Below are positions 54,770 to 63,253 of a DNA stretch of 64,000 nucleotides, piece after piece. A model generated the notes under the pieces. That model saw only the letters and a program-made list of their open reading frames with translations, had not been told where the DNA came from and did not search any database. This DNA is from Deinococcus arboris (GTDB lineage Bacteria > Deinococcota > Deinococci > Deinococcales > Deinococcaceae): positions 62,001 to 126,000 of the forward strand of contig NZ_WQLB01000011.1 in assembly GCF_009755355.1 (NCBI RefSeq), read 5' to 3'. Position numbers and translations under genes: made by a program. Each line of letters opens with the position of its first letter. Position 1 is the stretch's first letter.

Positions 54770-56417
54770 CCGGACCGCACCAGATGTCATTGACCTGACC
54801 CGTTCGCTTCAGGTGCTCAAGCGGTCGGCCTGGGTGATCGCGCTGTCGGCCGCTGTGGTGGGCGTGTCCACCTACGCCTATTTCAAGCAGCAGACGCCTC
54901 TCTACAAGGCCAGCACCATGATCGTTTCGACCGGCAACCAGACTGGCAACCAGACGGTCAACCAGACCCTGGTCAGCGCGCCGCCGCTGCCGTCCGGCGC
55001 CCTGCAAGGGGCGCTGCTGAATTTGAATGTGCTGCGCACCATCAACGCCGGGCTTCAGAAGGTAACGGGCCTGACCCCCGAGGCGCGCGCCGCCCTCCAG
55101 CGCAAGCTGCTTAATGAGGCCGCCGCTGGCCGATCCAGCACCGTGCGGGCGGCGGGCGACGTGGACATGTACGGCAACGGCATTTACACCATCAGTGCCC
55201 GGCACCCCAACCCCCGCGTGGCGGCGCAACTGGCCAATCTAGCCACCAGCGCCCTGATTACCTGGGACGCCCAGCGCGGTCTCGTGAAGGTCAGCTCGGC
55301 GCGCGAGGCGCTGGAAGTCCAGCTGCGCGACACGGAAACGCGGCTGGCGCGGCTGGGGCCAGTGGGCACGACCCCCACCCGCGAGCAGCTGACCCTGCTG
55401 AATCAGCAGTCCGTGCGCACCAATGACCTGAACAACCTGCGCGCCCTGGAACGGGCTGTGGTGGGGTCGCTGGCGCTGGTGGCCCAGGCGGTCACGCCCC
55501 TGAAACCAGTGTCGCCTCAGCCTACGCGCAACGCGGCGGTGGCGGGTCTGTTTGCCCTGCTGGCGGCCACGGCCCTGATTCTGCTGCGGTCCTCGCTGTC
55601 ACGGACGGTGTCCTCGGACATCGACCTGCGCGGCATGCACCTGCGGCTGCTGGGCGAGGTGCCCCGGCTGCGCGTCGTGAAAAAAGGCCAGTCGGTGCTC
55701 ACCATGATGCACAAGGGCAAGGGCGCCGACAGCGTGACCTTTCTGGCCAGCAACATCCGGGGCCGCCTGGGTCAGCAGCCCAAAACCGTGATGGTGACCT
55801 CGCTGCTGCCCGGCGACGGTAAATCCACGCTGGTGGCCGGCCTGGCGGGCAGCTTTGCGGCGGGTGGCCTGCGCACCCTGCTGATTGAGGCAGACGTGCG
55901 GCACCCGACCCAGCGCGCCCTCTGGGGCCTGGCAGCCGAAACCGCCAGCTGGGTCAACCTGCCCCAGGCCGCGCCCTTTCCCGGCGAGGAAGCCCGCGCC
56001 CTTCAGGCCGCGCTGCGGAACCCCGAGGCTGCCCAGGCCCGGCGCCTGACCGACCAGCTGCATCTGGTGGTTACGGCGCCCCACGAAGGCGGCGCCACCC
56101 GGCTGCCCACTGAGGCTTTCCGCGCCGCCCTGCACACCTGGTCTCAGGGCTACGACGTGGTGCTGGTGGACGCGCCGCCGGCCCTGGCCATTTCTGACCC
56201 CCTGGAGCTGGCTTCAATGGTCAGCGGCGTCCTGATTGTGCTGGAGCCGGGCAAGGCCAATATGTCCGGCGTGCAGCGGCTGCTGGACACCCTGGAACTG
56301 GCCAGCGCCACTGTGATCGGGGTGGCGTTCAATAAGATCGATCCCCGTCACATGGCCACCGCCTACGGGTACGGCTACGGCTACCGGCCCAGTGGGCTGC
56401 CGGCGGAACATGCATGA
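54762..56417 (+). CDS. Wzc-type polysaccharide co-polymerase and BY-kinase fusion
   Basis: A 551-residue protein. The Wzz domain has membrane segments at about 25-45 and 265-285, with a periplasmic part between them that includes a GNQTGNQTVNQT repeat. The cytoplasmic BY-kinase has Walker A (LPGDGKST, near 350-357), Walker A' (LLIEADVR, with Glu for the usual first Asp) and Walker B (VVLVDAPP). It ends with a Tyr cluster (YGYGYGYRP). The autophosphorylating tyrosine cluster and length-control domain regulate EPS chain length and export. ATG 54762 has an AGGAGG site. No Wza, wzb or outer-membrane exporter is seen in the window. Confidence 0.9.
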   Translation: MNDRTAPDVIDLTRSLQVLKRSAWVIALSAAVVGVSTYAYFKQQTPLYKASTMIVSTGNQTGNQTVNQTLVSAPPLPSGALQGALLNLNVLRTINAGLQKVTGLTPEARAALQRKLLNEAAAGRSSTVRAAGDVDMYGNGIYTISARHPNPRVAAQLANLATSALITWDAQRGLVKVSSAREALEVQLRDTETRLARLGPVGTTPTREQLTLLNQQSVRTNDLNNLRALERAVVGSLALVAQAVTPLKPVSPQPTRNAAVAGLFALLAATALILLRSSLSRTVSSDIDLRGMHLRLLGEVPRLRVVKKGQSVLTMMHKGKGADSVTFLASNIRGRLGQQPKTVMVTSLLPGDGKSTLVAGLAGSFAAGGLRTLLIEADVRHPTQRALWGLAAETASWVNLPQAAPFPGEEARALQAALRNPEAAQARRLTDQLHLVVTAPHEGGATRLPTEAFRAALHTWSQGYDVVLVDAPPALAISDPLELASMVSGVLIVLEPGKANMSGVQRLLDTLELASATVIGVAFNKIDPRHMATAYGYGYGYRPSGLPAEHA

Positions 56418-57685
56418 CTGCGGTCCCACCTGAGGCAAGCCGCCGCACCCCGCGCAATATTGCGGCCCTGTACGGGGTGCAGCTGGCCACCTACCTCCTG
56501 CCGCTGCTGACGGTGCCGTTTCTGGCCCGGACCCTCGGGCCTCAGGCCTGGGGGGCGCTGGCGATTGCCCAGGCGTTTGGCGGCGTGGTCTGTCTGCTGG
56601 TGGATTACGGCTTTGACCTCTCCGCCACCCGCGAGGTAGCGCGGGCGCAGGACCAGCCGGGGCGCCGGGCCGAGCTGCTGTCGGGGGTGCTGGGCGCCCG
56701 GCTGCTGATGACCCTGGGCGTGGCCGGGCTGACCCTGCTGGCCCAGGCGACGGTGCCGGCCCTGCACCAGCCGCTGCTGCTGTGGGCCGCCGTCGCCTGG
56801 GGCGCCGCGCAGGCGTTCAGTCTGCTGTGGTACTTCCAGGGCCTGGAGCGCCTGACCCGCGTGGCCAGCCTGGACATCGCCGCCAAGGTGGCCGTGACCG
56901 CCGGCATCCTGCTGCTGATTCGGCGGCCAGCGGACGCCTGGCTGGTTCCGGCCCTGACGGCCGGGGCCACCCTGCTGGCCAATGCCTACGCCCTGCATCT
57001 GGCCCACCGTGATACGCCGTTTTTGAGGCCCACCTGGCGCCGAAGCTGGGCGACCCTGCGCCTGGGCTGGCCCCTGTTTCTGTTCCGGGGGTCGGCAGCT
57101 TTTTACAGCACCGCCAGCGCTTTTTTGCTGGGCCTGTTCGTGCCGGCTGGCCTGGTGGGGGCGTACGCCGGGGCCGAGCGTATTGTCCGGGCGGTGCAGG
57201 GCCTCCTGACGCCGCTGAACCGCGCGCTGTATCCCCGGTTTGCCCAGGCGGCCGAGGCCGGGCCAGCGCCGCTTCAGGCCCTGCTGCCCAGGGGCCTGTG
57301 GCTGATGGGCGGCGTGGGCGCCGTTATGAGCGCCGGCACCTGGTTGGCGGCCCCGCTGCTGGTGGCCCTGCTGCTGGGGCCAGGCTTTGAGGCGGCGGTG
57401 CCGGTGCTGCGCGCGCTGGCTCCTTTACCGCTGGTCATCGGCGTGAATATGGTGTTTGGGCTGTTCTGGCTGGTGCCCCTGGGCCATGACCGCGCCTTTA
57501 ATCTCACGGTGGCCGGGGGGGCTCTGCTCAACGCTGCGCTGATCGTGGCGCTGGTGCCGGGCGGCGGCCCGCTGGGGATGGCCGAGGCAGTGCTGCTCAC
57601 CGAACTACTGGTGGGGGTGGCGCTCTACCTTCAGTACCGGCAGACTCTGCGGCCTGCGGCGGCTGGCCAGCCGGCCAAGGCCTGA
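56414..57685 (+). CDS. Wzx-type lipid-linked oligosaccharide flippase
   Basis: A 423-residue MATE/MOP-fold membrane protein with about twelve membrane segments. The N-terminal NIAALYGVQLATYLLPLLTVPFLARTLGPQAWGALAIAQAF and DYGFDLSATREVARAQ are typical of the polysaccharide biosynthesis flippase family. It translocates undecaprenyl-linked repeat units across the inner membrane. The ATG overlaps the stop of the Wzc gene (ATGA), and the next gene starts 1 nt after its stop. The substrate would be the repeat unit built by the GT4 and GT2 enzymes. Confidence 0.92.
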   Translation: MTAVPPEASRRTPRNIAALYGVQLATYLLPLLTVPFLARTLGPQAWGALAIAQAFGGVVCLLVDYGFDLSATREVARAQDQPGRRAELLSGVLGARLLMTLGVAGLTLLAQATVPALHQPLLLWAAVAWGAAQAFSLLWYFQGLERLTRVASLDIAAKVAVTAGILLLIRRPADAWLVPALTAGATLLANAYALHLAHRDTPFLRPTWRRSWATLRLGWPLFLFRGSAAFYSTASAFLLGLFVPAGLVGAYAGAERIVRAVQGLLTPLNRALYPRFAQAAEAGPAPLQALLPRGLWLMGGVGAVMSAGTWLAAPLLVALLLGPGFEAAVPVLRALAPLPLVIGVNMVFGLFWLVPLGHDRAFNLTVAGGALLNAALIVALVPGGGPLGMAEAVLLTELLVGVALYLQYRQTLRPAAAGQPAKA

Positions 57686-57686
57686 G

Positions 57687-59018
57687 ATGCAGCTGCGCCG
57701 CCGCGACGTGGACCTGTGGGTTCATGCGGGCCTGTTCAGCCTGTATCTGGGCACCCTGTCGGTGTTTGGGGTCACGCGCCGGCTGGACCCTTCCCTGGGC
57801 AGCGCGGCGCAGCTGGGGCTGCTCCTGCTGACCTGGAGCCTGCTGGTGTTCGCCGTCTGGCGCTCGAAGCGGGTGCCGCTGGGGGGCGTCGTGTTGCTGG
57901 CCCTGCTGCCCTACCTGCACATGATCTATTTCTCGGCCACTGGCGAATCGGCGGGCGGCGCCTTTTCCTACCTGTACAAGTTCAGCGGCTTTCTGATGGC
58001 ACCCTACCTGTGGGTGTGGGCGCGTTTCCGCGACGACGACCAGATCGAGCGCACACTGATGCTGGTGGCGTCGCTGCTGGCGGCGCGCGCGGTGCTGAGT
58101 TTCGCCGTGCCGGGTCTGGCCATCACCTCCGGCGGCTTTGCCGATGACTTCACGGTCTACGAGTGGGTGGGACCGCTGCCGCGCATCTTTTATCCAGGGA
58201 TGCCGCTGGTGTTTTTTGGCCTGATGGTCTCGCTGCGTAACCTCTTTCTGGCCGCTGACCGGCAAACCACCCTGGAGCTGGCCCGGTCGGTGCTGTTCGC
58301 GGCGGCGCTGGCCGTCAATCTGTCGCGCGGCATCATGATGTTCGCCGTCGTGGTGACATCCCTGCTGCTGCTGGTGAAATTTACGAGCAGCCGCGTGGCC
58401 GCCGGGCGCAAGGGCCGCCTGGTGCTCATGTCGCTGCTGGCCCTGACCGGCGTGACCCTGGTGGTGGTGGCCACGCCGCTGTCAGACACGGTGGCCCAGG
58501 TGGCGTCTGGCTTCAGTAACCAGGAGCGCTTCAGCCTGGACCAGGGCAACCTCGACTGGCGCGTGGAGCAGATGCGCGCCGCCTACCGCATGGTCGAGAC
58601 GCCCGAGGAGCGGGCGCTGGGGGTCGGCACCAACACCTTTATTCCCGAAAGCATCGAGCATCCCGTGCCCGGCGAGGTTACCAACGAGCTGCATTACTCC
58701 TACGACTCGGTGCGCTGGACCTTTGGCGTCGCCGGTCTGGCCCTGTTGGTGGGCTTTGCCCTGCTTCAGCCCGTGCTCCGGGTGCTGGTGATTCGGCCTA
58801 CCTCGCCCCTGATTCTTCCGGTGGTCATGACCGGCAGTTTTATCGCCCTGGTGGGCCTGTACACCGTGGTCTTTACCACGACTGACTGGAGCTTTGTCCT
58901 CAGTCTATGTGGCGCCCTCCTCAACACGCGCTGTGACGCCTGGCGCGCCGCGCCGTTCCCAGTCCGTTCTGAACCCCTGACTTTTCCCGTTCCCTCTCAA
59001 GGAGTGCCCCATGACTGA
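57687..59018 (+). CDS. Polytopic membrane protein, second candidate polysaccharide polymerase (Wzy-like)
   Basis: A 443-residue hydrophobic protein with about ten to twelve membrane segments. Between later helices there is a polar loop (about 270-325, including RVEQMRAAYRMVE and LGVGTNTF) like the periplasmic loop of Wzy/O-antigen-ligase proteins. GVGTNTF resembles the G-G-(P/N)-x-F motif. It has little sequence identity to the protein at 53408 and is recognised mainly by topology and context. The gene order flippase, this gene, GT2 is typical for Wzy. It overlaps the GT2 gene by 8 nt. Confidence 0.75.
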   Translation: MQLRRRDVDLWVHAGLFSLYLGTLSVFGVTRRLDPSLGSAAQLGLLLLTWSLLVFAVWRSKRVPLGGVVLLALLPYLHMIYFSATGESAGGAFSYLYKFSGFLMAPYLWVWARFRDDDQIERTLMLVASLLAARAVLSFAVPGLAITSGGFADDFTVYEWVGPLPRIFYPGMPLVFFGLMVSLRNLFLAADRQTTLELARSVLFAAALAVNLSRGIMMFAVVVTSLLLLVKFTSSRVAAGRKGRLVLMSLLALTGVTLVVVATPLSDTVAQVASGFSNQERFSLDQGNLDWRVEQMRAAYRMVETPEERALGVGTNTFIPESIEHPVPGEVTNELHYSYDSVRWTFGVAGLALLVGFALLQPVLRVLVIRPTSPLILPVVMTGSFIALVGLYTVVFTTTDWSFVLSLCGALLNTRCDAWRAAPFPVRSEPLTFPVPSQGVPHD

Positions 59019-59922
59019 TTCTGGTTCGCCTGCCCCTGGTGTTCAGCCGGCCGCCCCGCCCCTGGTGGGCATCGTGGTCATCAACTACAACGGGTGGGGG
59101 CACACCGACACCTGCCTGCGGTCTCTGGCGGCGCTGGACTACCCACGCGCCGACGTGGTCCTGGTGGACAACGGCTCGACCGACGACTCGGTGGCCCAGT
59201 TGCAGGCGCGCTATCCAGACCTGCCCATCCTTCAGATTCCGGTGAATGTGGGCTTTACCGCCGCCAATAATGTGGGCACCCGCGAGGCGCTGCGGCGCGG
59301 CGCAGACCACGTGTGGTTTCTCAACAACGACACCACGGTAGATCCTGGGGTGCTGTCGGCGCTGGTCGAGGTGGCGGGCGGGCATCCAGGGCTGGGCGCT
59401 GTGGCGTCGGTGCTGTACTCCATGCGAGAGCCGGAGCAGGTGCAGGGCTGGGGCGGGGGGTGGATTGACCTCTGGCGGGGCCAGGCCGAGCTGTTTCAGG
59501 CCCCGGTGCCCTGGGCGCAGCTTGATTTTCTGTCCGGGACCAGCCTGCTGGTGCGCCGCCGCGCGCTGGACGAGGTGGGGCTGCTGGACGAGCGGTATTT
59601 CATGTACTGGGAAGACGCCGATTTCAGTCTGCGGCTGCGGCGCGCGGGCTGGGGCCTGGGCGTGGCAGCGGCGGCCCGGACCTGGCACCTGGGCGCGGCC
59701 TCCATGGGCCTGAGCACCCTGACCCACAAGAGTCTGGACTGGGAACTGAATTTCACCAAAAGCGGGGTCCGGTTTTTTCGCCGTCACGCGCCGGTGCCGC
59801 TGGTGCCGCTGCTGGCCGGGCCGGGCCTGTACCTGCTCAAGCGGATGCTGCGCGGCCAGTGGTCGCGGGCCGGAGCGGTCGCGCGGGGCGGCTGGCTCGC
59901 TTTTCGCCGCGCGGCGCAGTAA
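59011..59922 (+). CDS. Glycosyltransferase family 2 (GT-A)
   Basis: A 303-residue inverting GT-A enzyme. The N-terminal IVVINYNG is followed by VVLVDNGSTDDS, NVGFTAANNVG and FLNNDTTV (the NND position is the DXD-type metal motif). FLSGTSLLVRRRALDEVGLLDERYFMYWEDADFSLRLRRAGW holds the catalytic ED pair. It resembles rhamnosyltransferase-like GT2 enzymes; the donor is not deducible. A hydrophobic C-terminal segment may anchor it in the membrane. It overlaps the Wzy-like gene by 8 nt, and the GT4 gene follows after 11 nt with an AAGGA site. Confidence 0.92.
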   Translation: MTDSGSPAPGVQPAAPPLVGIVVINYNGWGHTDTCLRSLAALDYPRADVVLVDNGSTDDSVAQLQARYPDLPILQIPVNVGFTAANNVGTREALRRGADHVWFLNNDTTVDPGVLSALVEVAGGHPGLGAVASVLYSMREPEQVQGWGGGWIDLWRGQAELFQAPVPWAQLDFLSGTSLLVRRRALDEVGLLDERYFMYWEDADFSLRLRRAGWGLGVAAAARTWHLGAASMGLSTLTHKSLDWELNFTKSGVRFFRRHAPVPLVPLLAGPGLYLLKRMLRGQWSRAGAVARGGWLAFRRAAQ

Positions 59923-59933
59923 AGGAAAACGCC

Positions 59934-61049
59934 ATGTACCGTCTTATTGGTATTGATACAGAAGGCGCCGCTGACTTCCGGACGGCCCGTGGCCGCAACC
60001 TCTCGGTGTACCGCGCGCTGGACGGCTACGCGCAGATTGTGGACCGCTTCACGCCGGCCCTGACGAACTGGTCCCAGTATGCCAACTACGCCCTGAGTTT
60101 CCGGCCACACCCGCGCCACTGGAAAGGCGTGGCCAACCTCAACCCCCGCACCTTCCGGGCGCAGAGCGCGCTGGCCCTGCAGCGCCTGAAGGCCCAGCGC
60201 CCTGACTTTGATGTCGCGCTGCAAATTTTTGGCATGTTCTCGGTGGCGGGCCACGGCTTCCCTGTGGCGCTGTACCTCGACAACACCATGGCGCTGACCC
60301 TGCAGCACTATCCGCAGTGGAATCCCATGAGTCGCCGCGAACGGCAGGACTGGCTGCTGCTGGAACAGGACGCCTACCACGCGGCCGACCTGCTGTTCAC
60401 CATGTCAGAGGCGGTCCGGCAGTCCGTGATTGACGACTACGGTGTGCCGGCACAGAAGGTGGTCGCTGTGGGCGCCGGCGCCAACTTCACACTCGACGAG
60501 GTGGGCAAGCAGGAGTACGGTCAGCAGACGGCCCTGTTTGTGGCCTATGAGTTCGGGCGTAATGGCGGCGCCACCCTGCTTGAAGCGTGGCGCCTGGTCC
60601 GCCAGCAGTTGCCAGAAGCGAGGCTGCAAATCGTGGGCCCCAGGCAGCGGGTGGTGCCGCCGGGCACCCCAGGGGTGGAGTGGTTTGGGCCGGTCAAGGA
60701 CCGGGGCCAGCTGCGTCAGCTGTTTCAGGACGCGACGCTGTTTGTGCTGCCCAGCATCTTCAATCCGTTTCCGCACGTGCTGCGCGAGGCCATGGCCATG
60801 GGCCTTCCCTGCGTCAGCACCGCCCACGCCGCCATCCCCGAAATCGTGACGGACGGCCTGAACGGCTCGCTGGTGCCGGTGGGCGACCCGGACGCCCTGG
60901 CCCAGACGCTGCTGTCCCTGCTGTCCCAGCCGGCCCTGGCCCGGCGCTACGGCCAGGCTGGCCGGGACACCGTCGCTCAGGCCATGTCCTGGGCCCAGGT
61001 CGGGGCGGCCATGACTCCTGGCTTGGCAGCGCTGGCCGCCCGTTCCTGA
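59934..61049 (+). CDS. Glycosyltransferase family 4 (GT-B)
   Basis: A 371-residue GT4 enzyme. The N-terminal half starts MYRLIGIDTEGA and is unusual for the family. The donor half is typical: ALFVAYEFGRNGGATLLEAW, IVGPRQRVV, LPSIFNPFPHVLREAMAMGLPCVSTAHAAIPEIV (E-x7-E). ATG 59934 has an AAGGA site 8 nt upstream; the frame extends 25 codons into the previous gene without support. It is the last gene of the second EPS operon, with a terminator-like hairpin 130 nt later. It should add a sugar to the repeat unit; the specificity is unknown. Confidence 0.9.
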   Translation: MYRLIGIDTEGAADFRTARGRNLSVYRALDGYAQIVDRFTPALTNWSQYANYALSFRPHPRHWKGVANLNPRTFRAQSALALQRLKAQRPDFDVALQIFGMFSVAGHGFPVALYLDNTMALTLQHYPQWNPMSRRERQDWLLLEQDAYHAADLLFTMSEAVRQSVIDDYGVPAQKVVAVGAGANFTLDEVGKQEYGQQTALFVAYEFGRNGGATLLEAWRLVRQQLPEARLQIVGPRQRVVPPGTPGVEWFGPVKDRGQLRQLFQDATLFVLPSIFNPFPHVLREAMAMGLPCVSTAHAAIPEIVTDGLNGSLVPVGDPDALAQTLLSLLSQPALARRYGQAGRDTVAQAMSWAQVGAAMTPGLAALAARS

Positions 61050-61179
61050 TGTGTCTTCACTTCGGGTAGAGGAACTGGGCAGGGCAGAGAGCAGGTCTTG
61101 CGTACGGTGTGAAATTCCGTTCTTTTCAGAATATTCGGACAGCCTCCTCCAAGCAGAGGTTCCATGTCTCTACAGCAAA

Positions 61180-61207
61180 GCCGCCGCTCCTTTTCGGGAA
61201 CGGCGGC
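61180..61207. terminator. GC-rich hairpin between converging genes
   Basis: GCCGCCG (61180-61186) pairs with CGGCGGC (61201-61207), extended by TCC/GGA, with a small T-rich loop. It lies 130 nt after the GT4 stop and 55 nt after the minus-strand lipoprotein stop. In minus sense a TTTG follows. It is probably a bidirectional terminator. Confidence 0.7.
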
Positions 61208-61261
61208 CTCGTTAAACAGGGTCTGAACTTCGTTGCTGGCTACCGGCCGGTGAGGGCCGCC

Positions 61262-63253
61262 TTACTGACAGGTGCTGGCGACGCCGCTGCCAGAGTTGCC
61301 GCTGCAGGTATTGCCGCTGCCCGCCACGATGACCGCCTTGGACACCGAGCTGAACGAGTTGGTTGTGAAGGTGTTGTTGTTGTTCCCGCCGTTGGCAGCG
61401 TAGATGCCCGTTCCCATGCTGCTGAAGGTGTTGCCGCTGAAGGTGGTGCCGGACACCCCCCGGTCGAACATCACGCCGACCGACCCGGCAGAGGAGAAGG
61501 TGTTGCCCGTAAATTTGTTGCCGGTGGCGTTCTGGTTAAAGATGACGCTGTGCTGGGCGCTGCCCTGGAAGGTGTTGCCCGAGACCGTGTTGTTGTTGCC
61601 CATCAGGCGCAGGCCGACGTAGGAGTTGCTGGCCTTGTTGTTGGTGACCACGATGTCGCGGGGCACTGGGCCGCTGCCGTGGGCCTGCAGGCGGATGGCG
61701 TCTTCGTAGCCGTATGGAGGCTGCTTGCCGCCGGCATTGGCCCCGAAGGTGCCGTAGGTGGTGTTGCCACTCACGCGGCCTCCAATCACACTGCTGATTT
61801 GCAGCGCGGTCGAGCCGTAGACGTCGGCGCCCGAGAACCCGCGCACGGTGTTGTTCTCAATGACACCGTTCGACACCTGGCTTACGCCCTTCTCGGGCAG
61901 CGGCATGATCTTGATGCCGTCGCGGGCAAAGCCCTCCACCGTATTGCCCCGGAAAGTCACGTTCGAGGTGCCCTCGGTCTTCATGGCGGTGTTGCCAAAT
62001 CCTGCCGAGAGGTTGCCTTCAATCAGGTAGGTGTCGCCCAGCTGCCCCAGCAGGCCGATGCCTGCCGTCAGGTTGGAAGAGCCGTGGCCCGTCACGCGGT
62101 TGCCGCGCCAGGTCTGCTGCGTTGAGGCCGACCCAAAGACCCCGTGAAACTTCACCTGTGAGACGGTGTTGTTGCTGACCGTGGTGCGGGTGGCGTTTTC
62201 CACCCCTACGCCGCAGCCGCCCAGCTGGCTGATGGTGTTGCTGTCCACCACGGCCCCGCTGCCGCCGCTGACGCGGATGCCGTCCACCCAGCCAGTGCCC
62301 TCGCCGGCGCCGATGACCGTAAACCCGCTGACCTTCGTGGCCGTGGTGTTCACCAGATGCAGCAGCGCGGTGCCGCTGAAGCCGCCTCTGGCCTTGATGG
62401 TCGCGCCCTGACCCACAACGCTGATGTTGTTGGTGCCGTTAAAGGTCACAGCCTTGCTGACCAGATAGGTGCCAGCCGGGAAGCTCAGGGACTTGCCGCT
62501 GCTGGCGGCTTTTTGCAGCGCGGCGGTGTCGTCGGTCACGCCGTCACCCTTGGCGCCGTAAGTTTTCACGTCCACTGCGCCGCTTGGCGTGGCGATAGGA
62601 GCTGGGGTGGGGGTGGGCGCCGGCACCGGAGTGGGCGCAGGTGCCGGCGCTTCGGCAGCGCTCGACGCTGGTGCCAGGGTCAGGTAGTCAATGTAGGCGT
62701 TGCGGTCCTGGCCGTCGCCGCTCAGGTCGTTGATAAACACCGTGCTGATGACGTCGCCTGCCTTGAGGGTTAGTTGCCCCAGGGCGGTGCCCGCGTAGGC
62801 CAGGCTGGTCACTTCCACACGCTTGACTTCGCTGCCGTTGACCCACACGCTCAGCATCACATTGCCCTGGTAGGCGGTCTGACGGGCCTGCAAGGTGCCT
62901 GTGAAGATTCCAGCGGCCGGCGCACTGAAAGTCGCCGCGTTTCCGTTGCCCAGCAGCACCACGGTCTGCTGACCTTCGGCCTTGGCGTCGTACTGCGTGC
63001 GCGCGCCGCCAGTGACTCCAGGCTGCACCTTGTTGCTCACGGCCGCTGCTTGCAGGGCCGCGTCATCCGTCCCGACAGTGTCTACGGTCGCATTCGTTTC
63101 TACGGCCACCTCGGCGGCCTGACTCTGGTCAGCCGATGCGGTGGGCACAGAAGGGAGTGGGGTGGTCGAGCCACACGCGGCCAGCAGCAAGGTGGCGCTC
63201 AGGGCGAGCAGGCGGATGGCAGGCAGGCGGGAAGCGGAAGCAGTGTAAGTCAC
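61262..63253 (-). CDS. Lipoprotein with CBM-like domain and pectate lyase-type beta-helix
   Basis: A 663-residue surface protein. The lipoprotein signal LLALSATLLLAAC has the lipobox LAAC, with the lipid-modified Cys near residue 27. A beta-rich domain (about 80-195: TQYDAKAEGQQTVVLLG, NGSEVKRVEVTSLAYAG, YIDYLTLA) resembles the xylan- or polysaccharide-binding module of CBM36/60-like proteins. A Pro/Ala/Thr-rich linker (about 198-225) leads to a pectate-lyase superfamily domain starting VKTYGAKGDGVTDDTAALQ, with many NNT-type beta-helix coils. GTG 63253 has a GGAG site 7 nt upstream; ATG 63286 is in frame but inside a palindrome. It is paralogous to the 32809 protein. Confidence 0.85.
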   Translation of the reverse strand: MTYTASASRLPAIRLLALSATLLLAACGSTTPLPSVPTASADQSQAAEVAVETNATVDTVGTDDAALQAAAVSNKVQPGVTGGARTQYDAKAEGQQTVVLLGNGNAATFSAPAAGIFTGTLQARQTAYQGNVMLSVWVNGSEVKRVEVTSLAYAGTALGQLTLKAGDVISTVFINDLSGDGQDRNAYIDYLTLAPASSAAEAPAPAPTPVPAPTPTPAPIATPSGAVDVKTYGAKGDGVTDDTAALQKAASSGKSLSFPAGTYLVSKAVTFNGTNNISVVGQGATIKARGGFSGTALLHLVNTTATKVSGFTVIGAGEGTGWVDGIRVSGGSGAVVDSNTISQLGGCGVGVENATRTTVSNNTVSQVKFHGVFGSASTQQTWRGNRVTGHGSSNLTAGIGLLGQLGDTYLIEGNLSAGFGNTAMKTEGTSNVTFRGNTVEGFARDGIKIMPLPEKGVSQVSNGVIENNTVRGFSGADVYGSTALQISSVIGGRVSGNTTYGTFGANAGGKQPPYGYEDAIRLQAHGSGPVPRDIVVTNNKASNSYVGLRLMGNNNTVSGNTFQGSAQHSVIFNQNATGNKFTGNTFSSAGSVGVMFDRGVSGTTFSGNTFSSMGTGIYAANGGNNNNTFTTNSFSSVSKAVIVAGSGNTCSGNSGSGVASTCQ

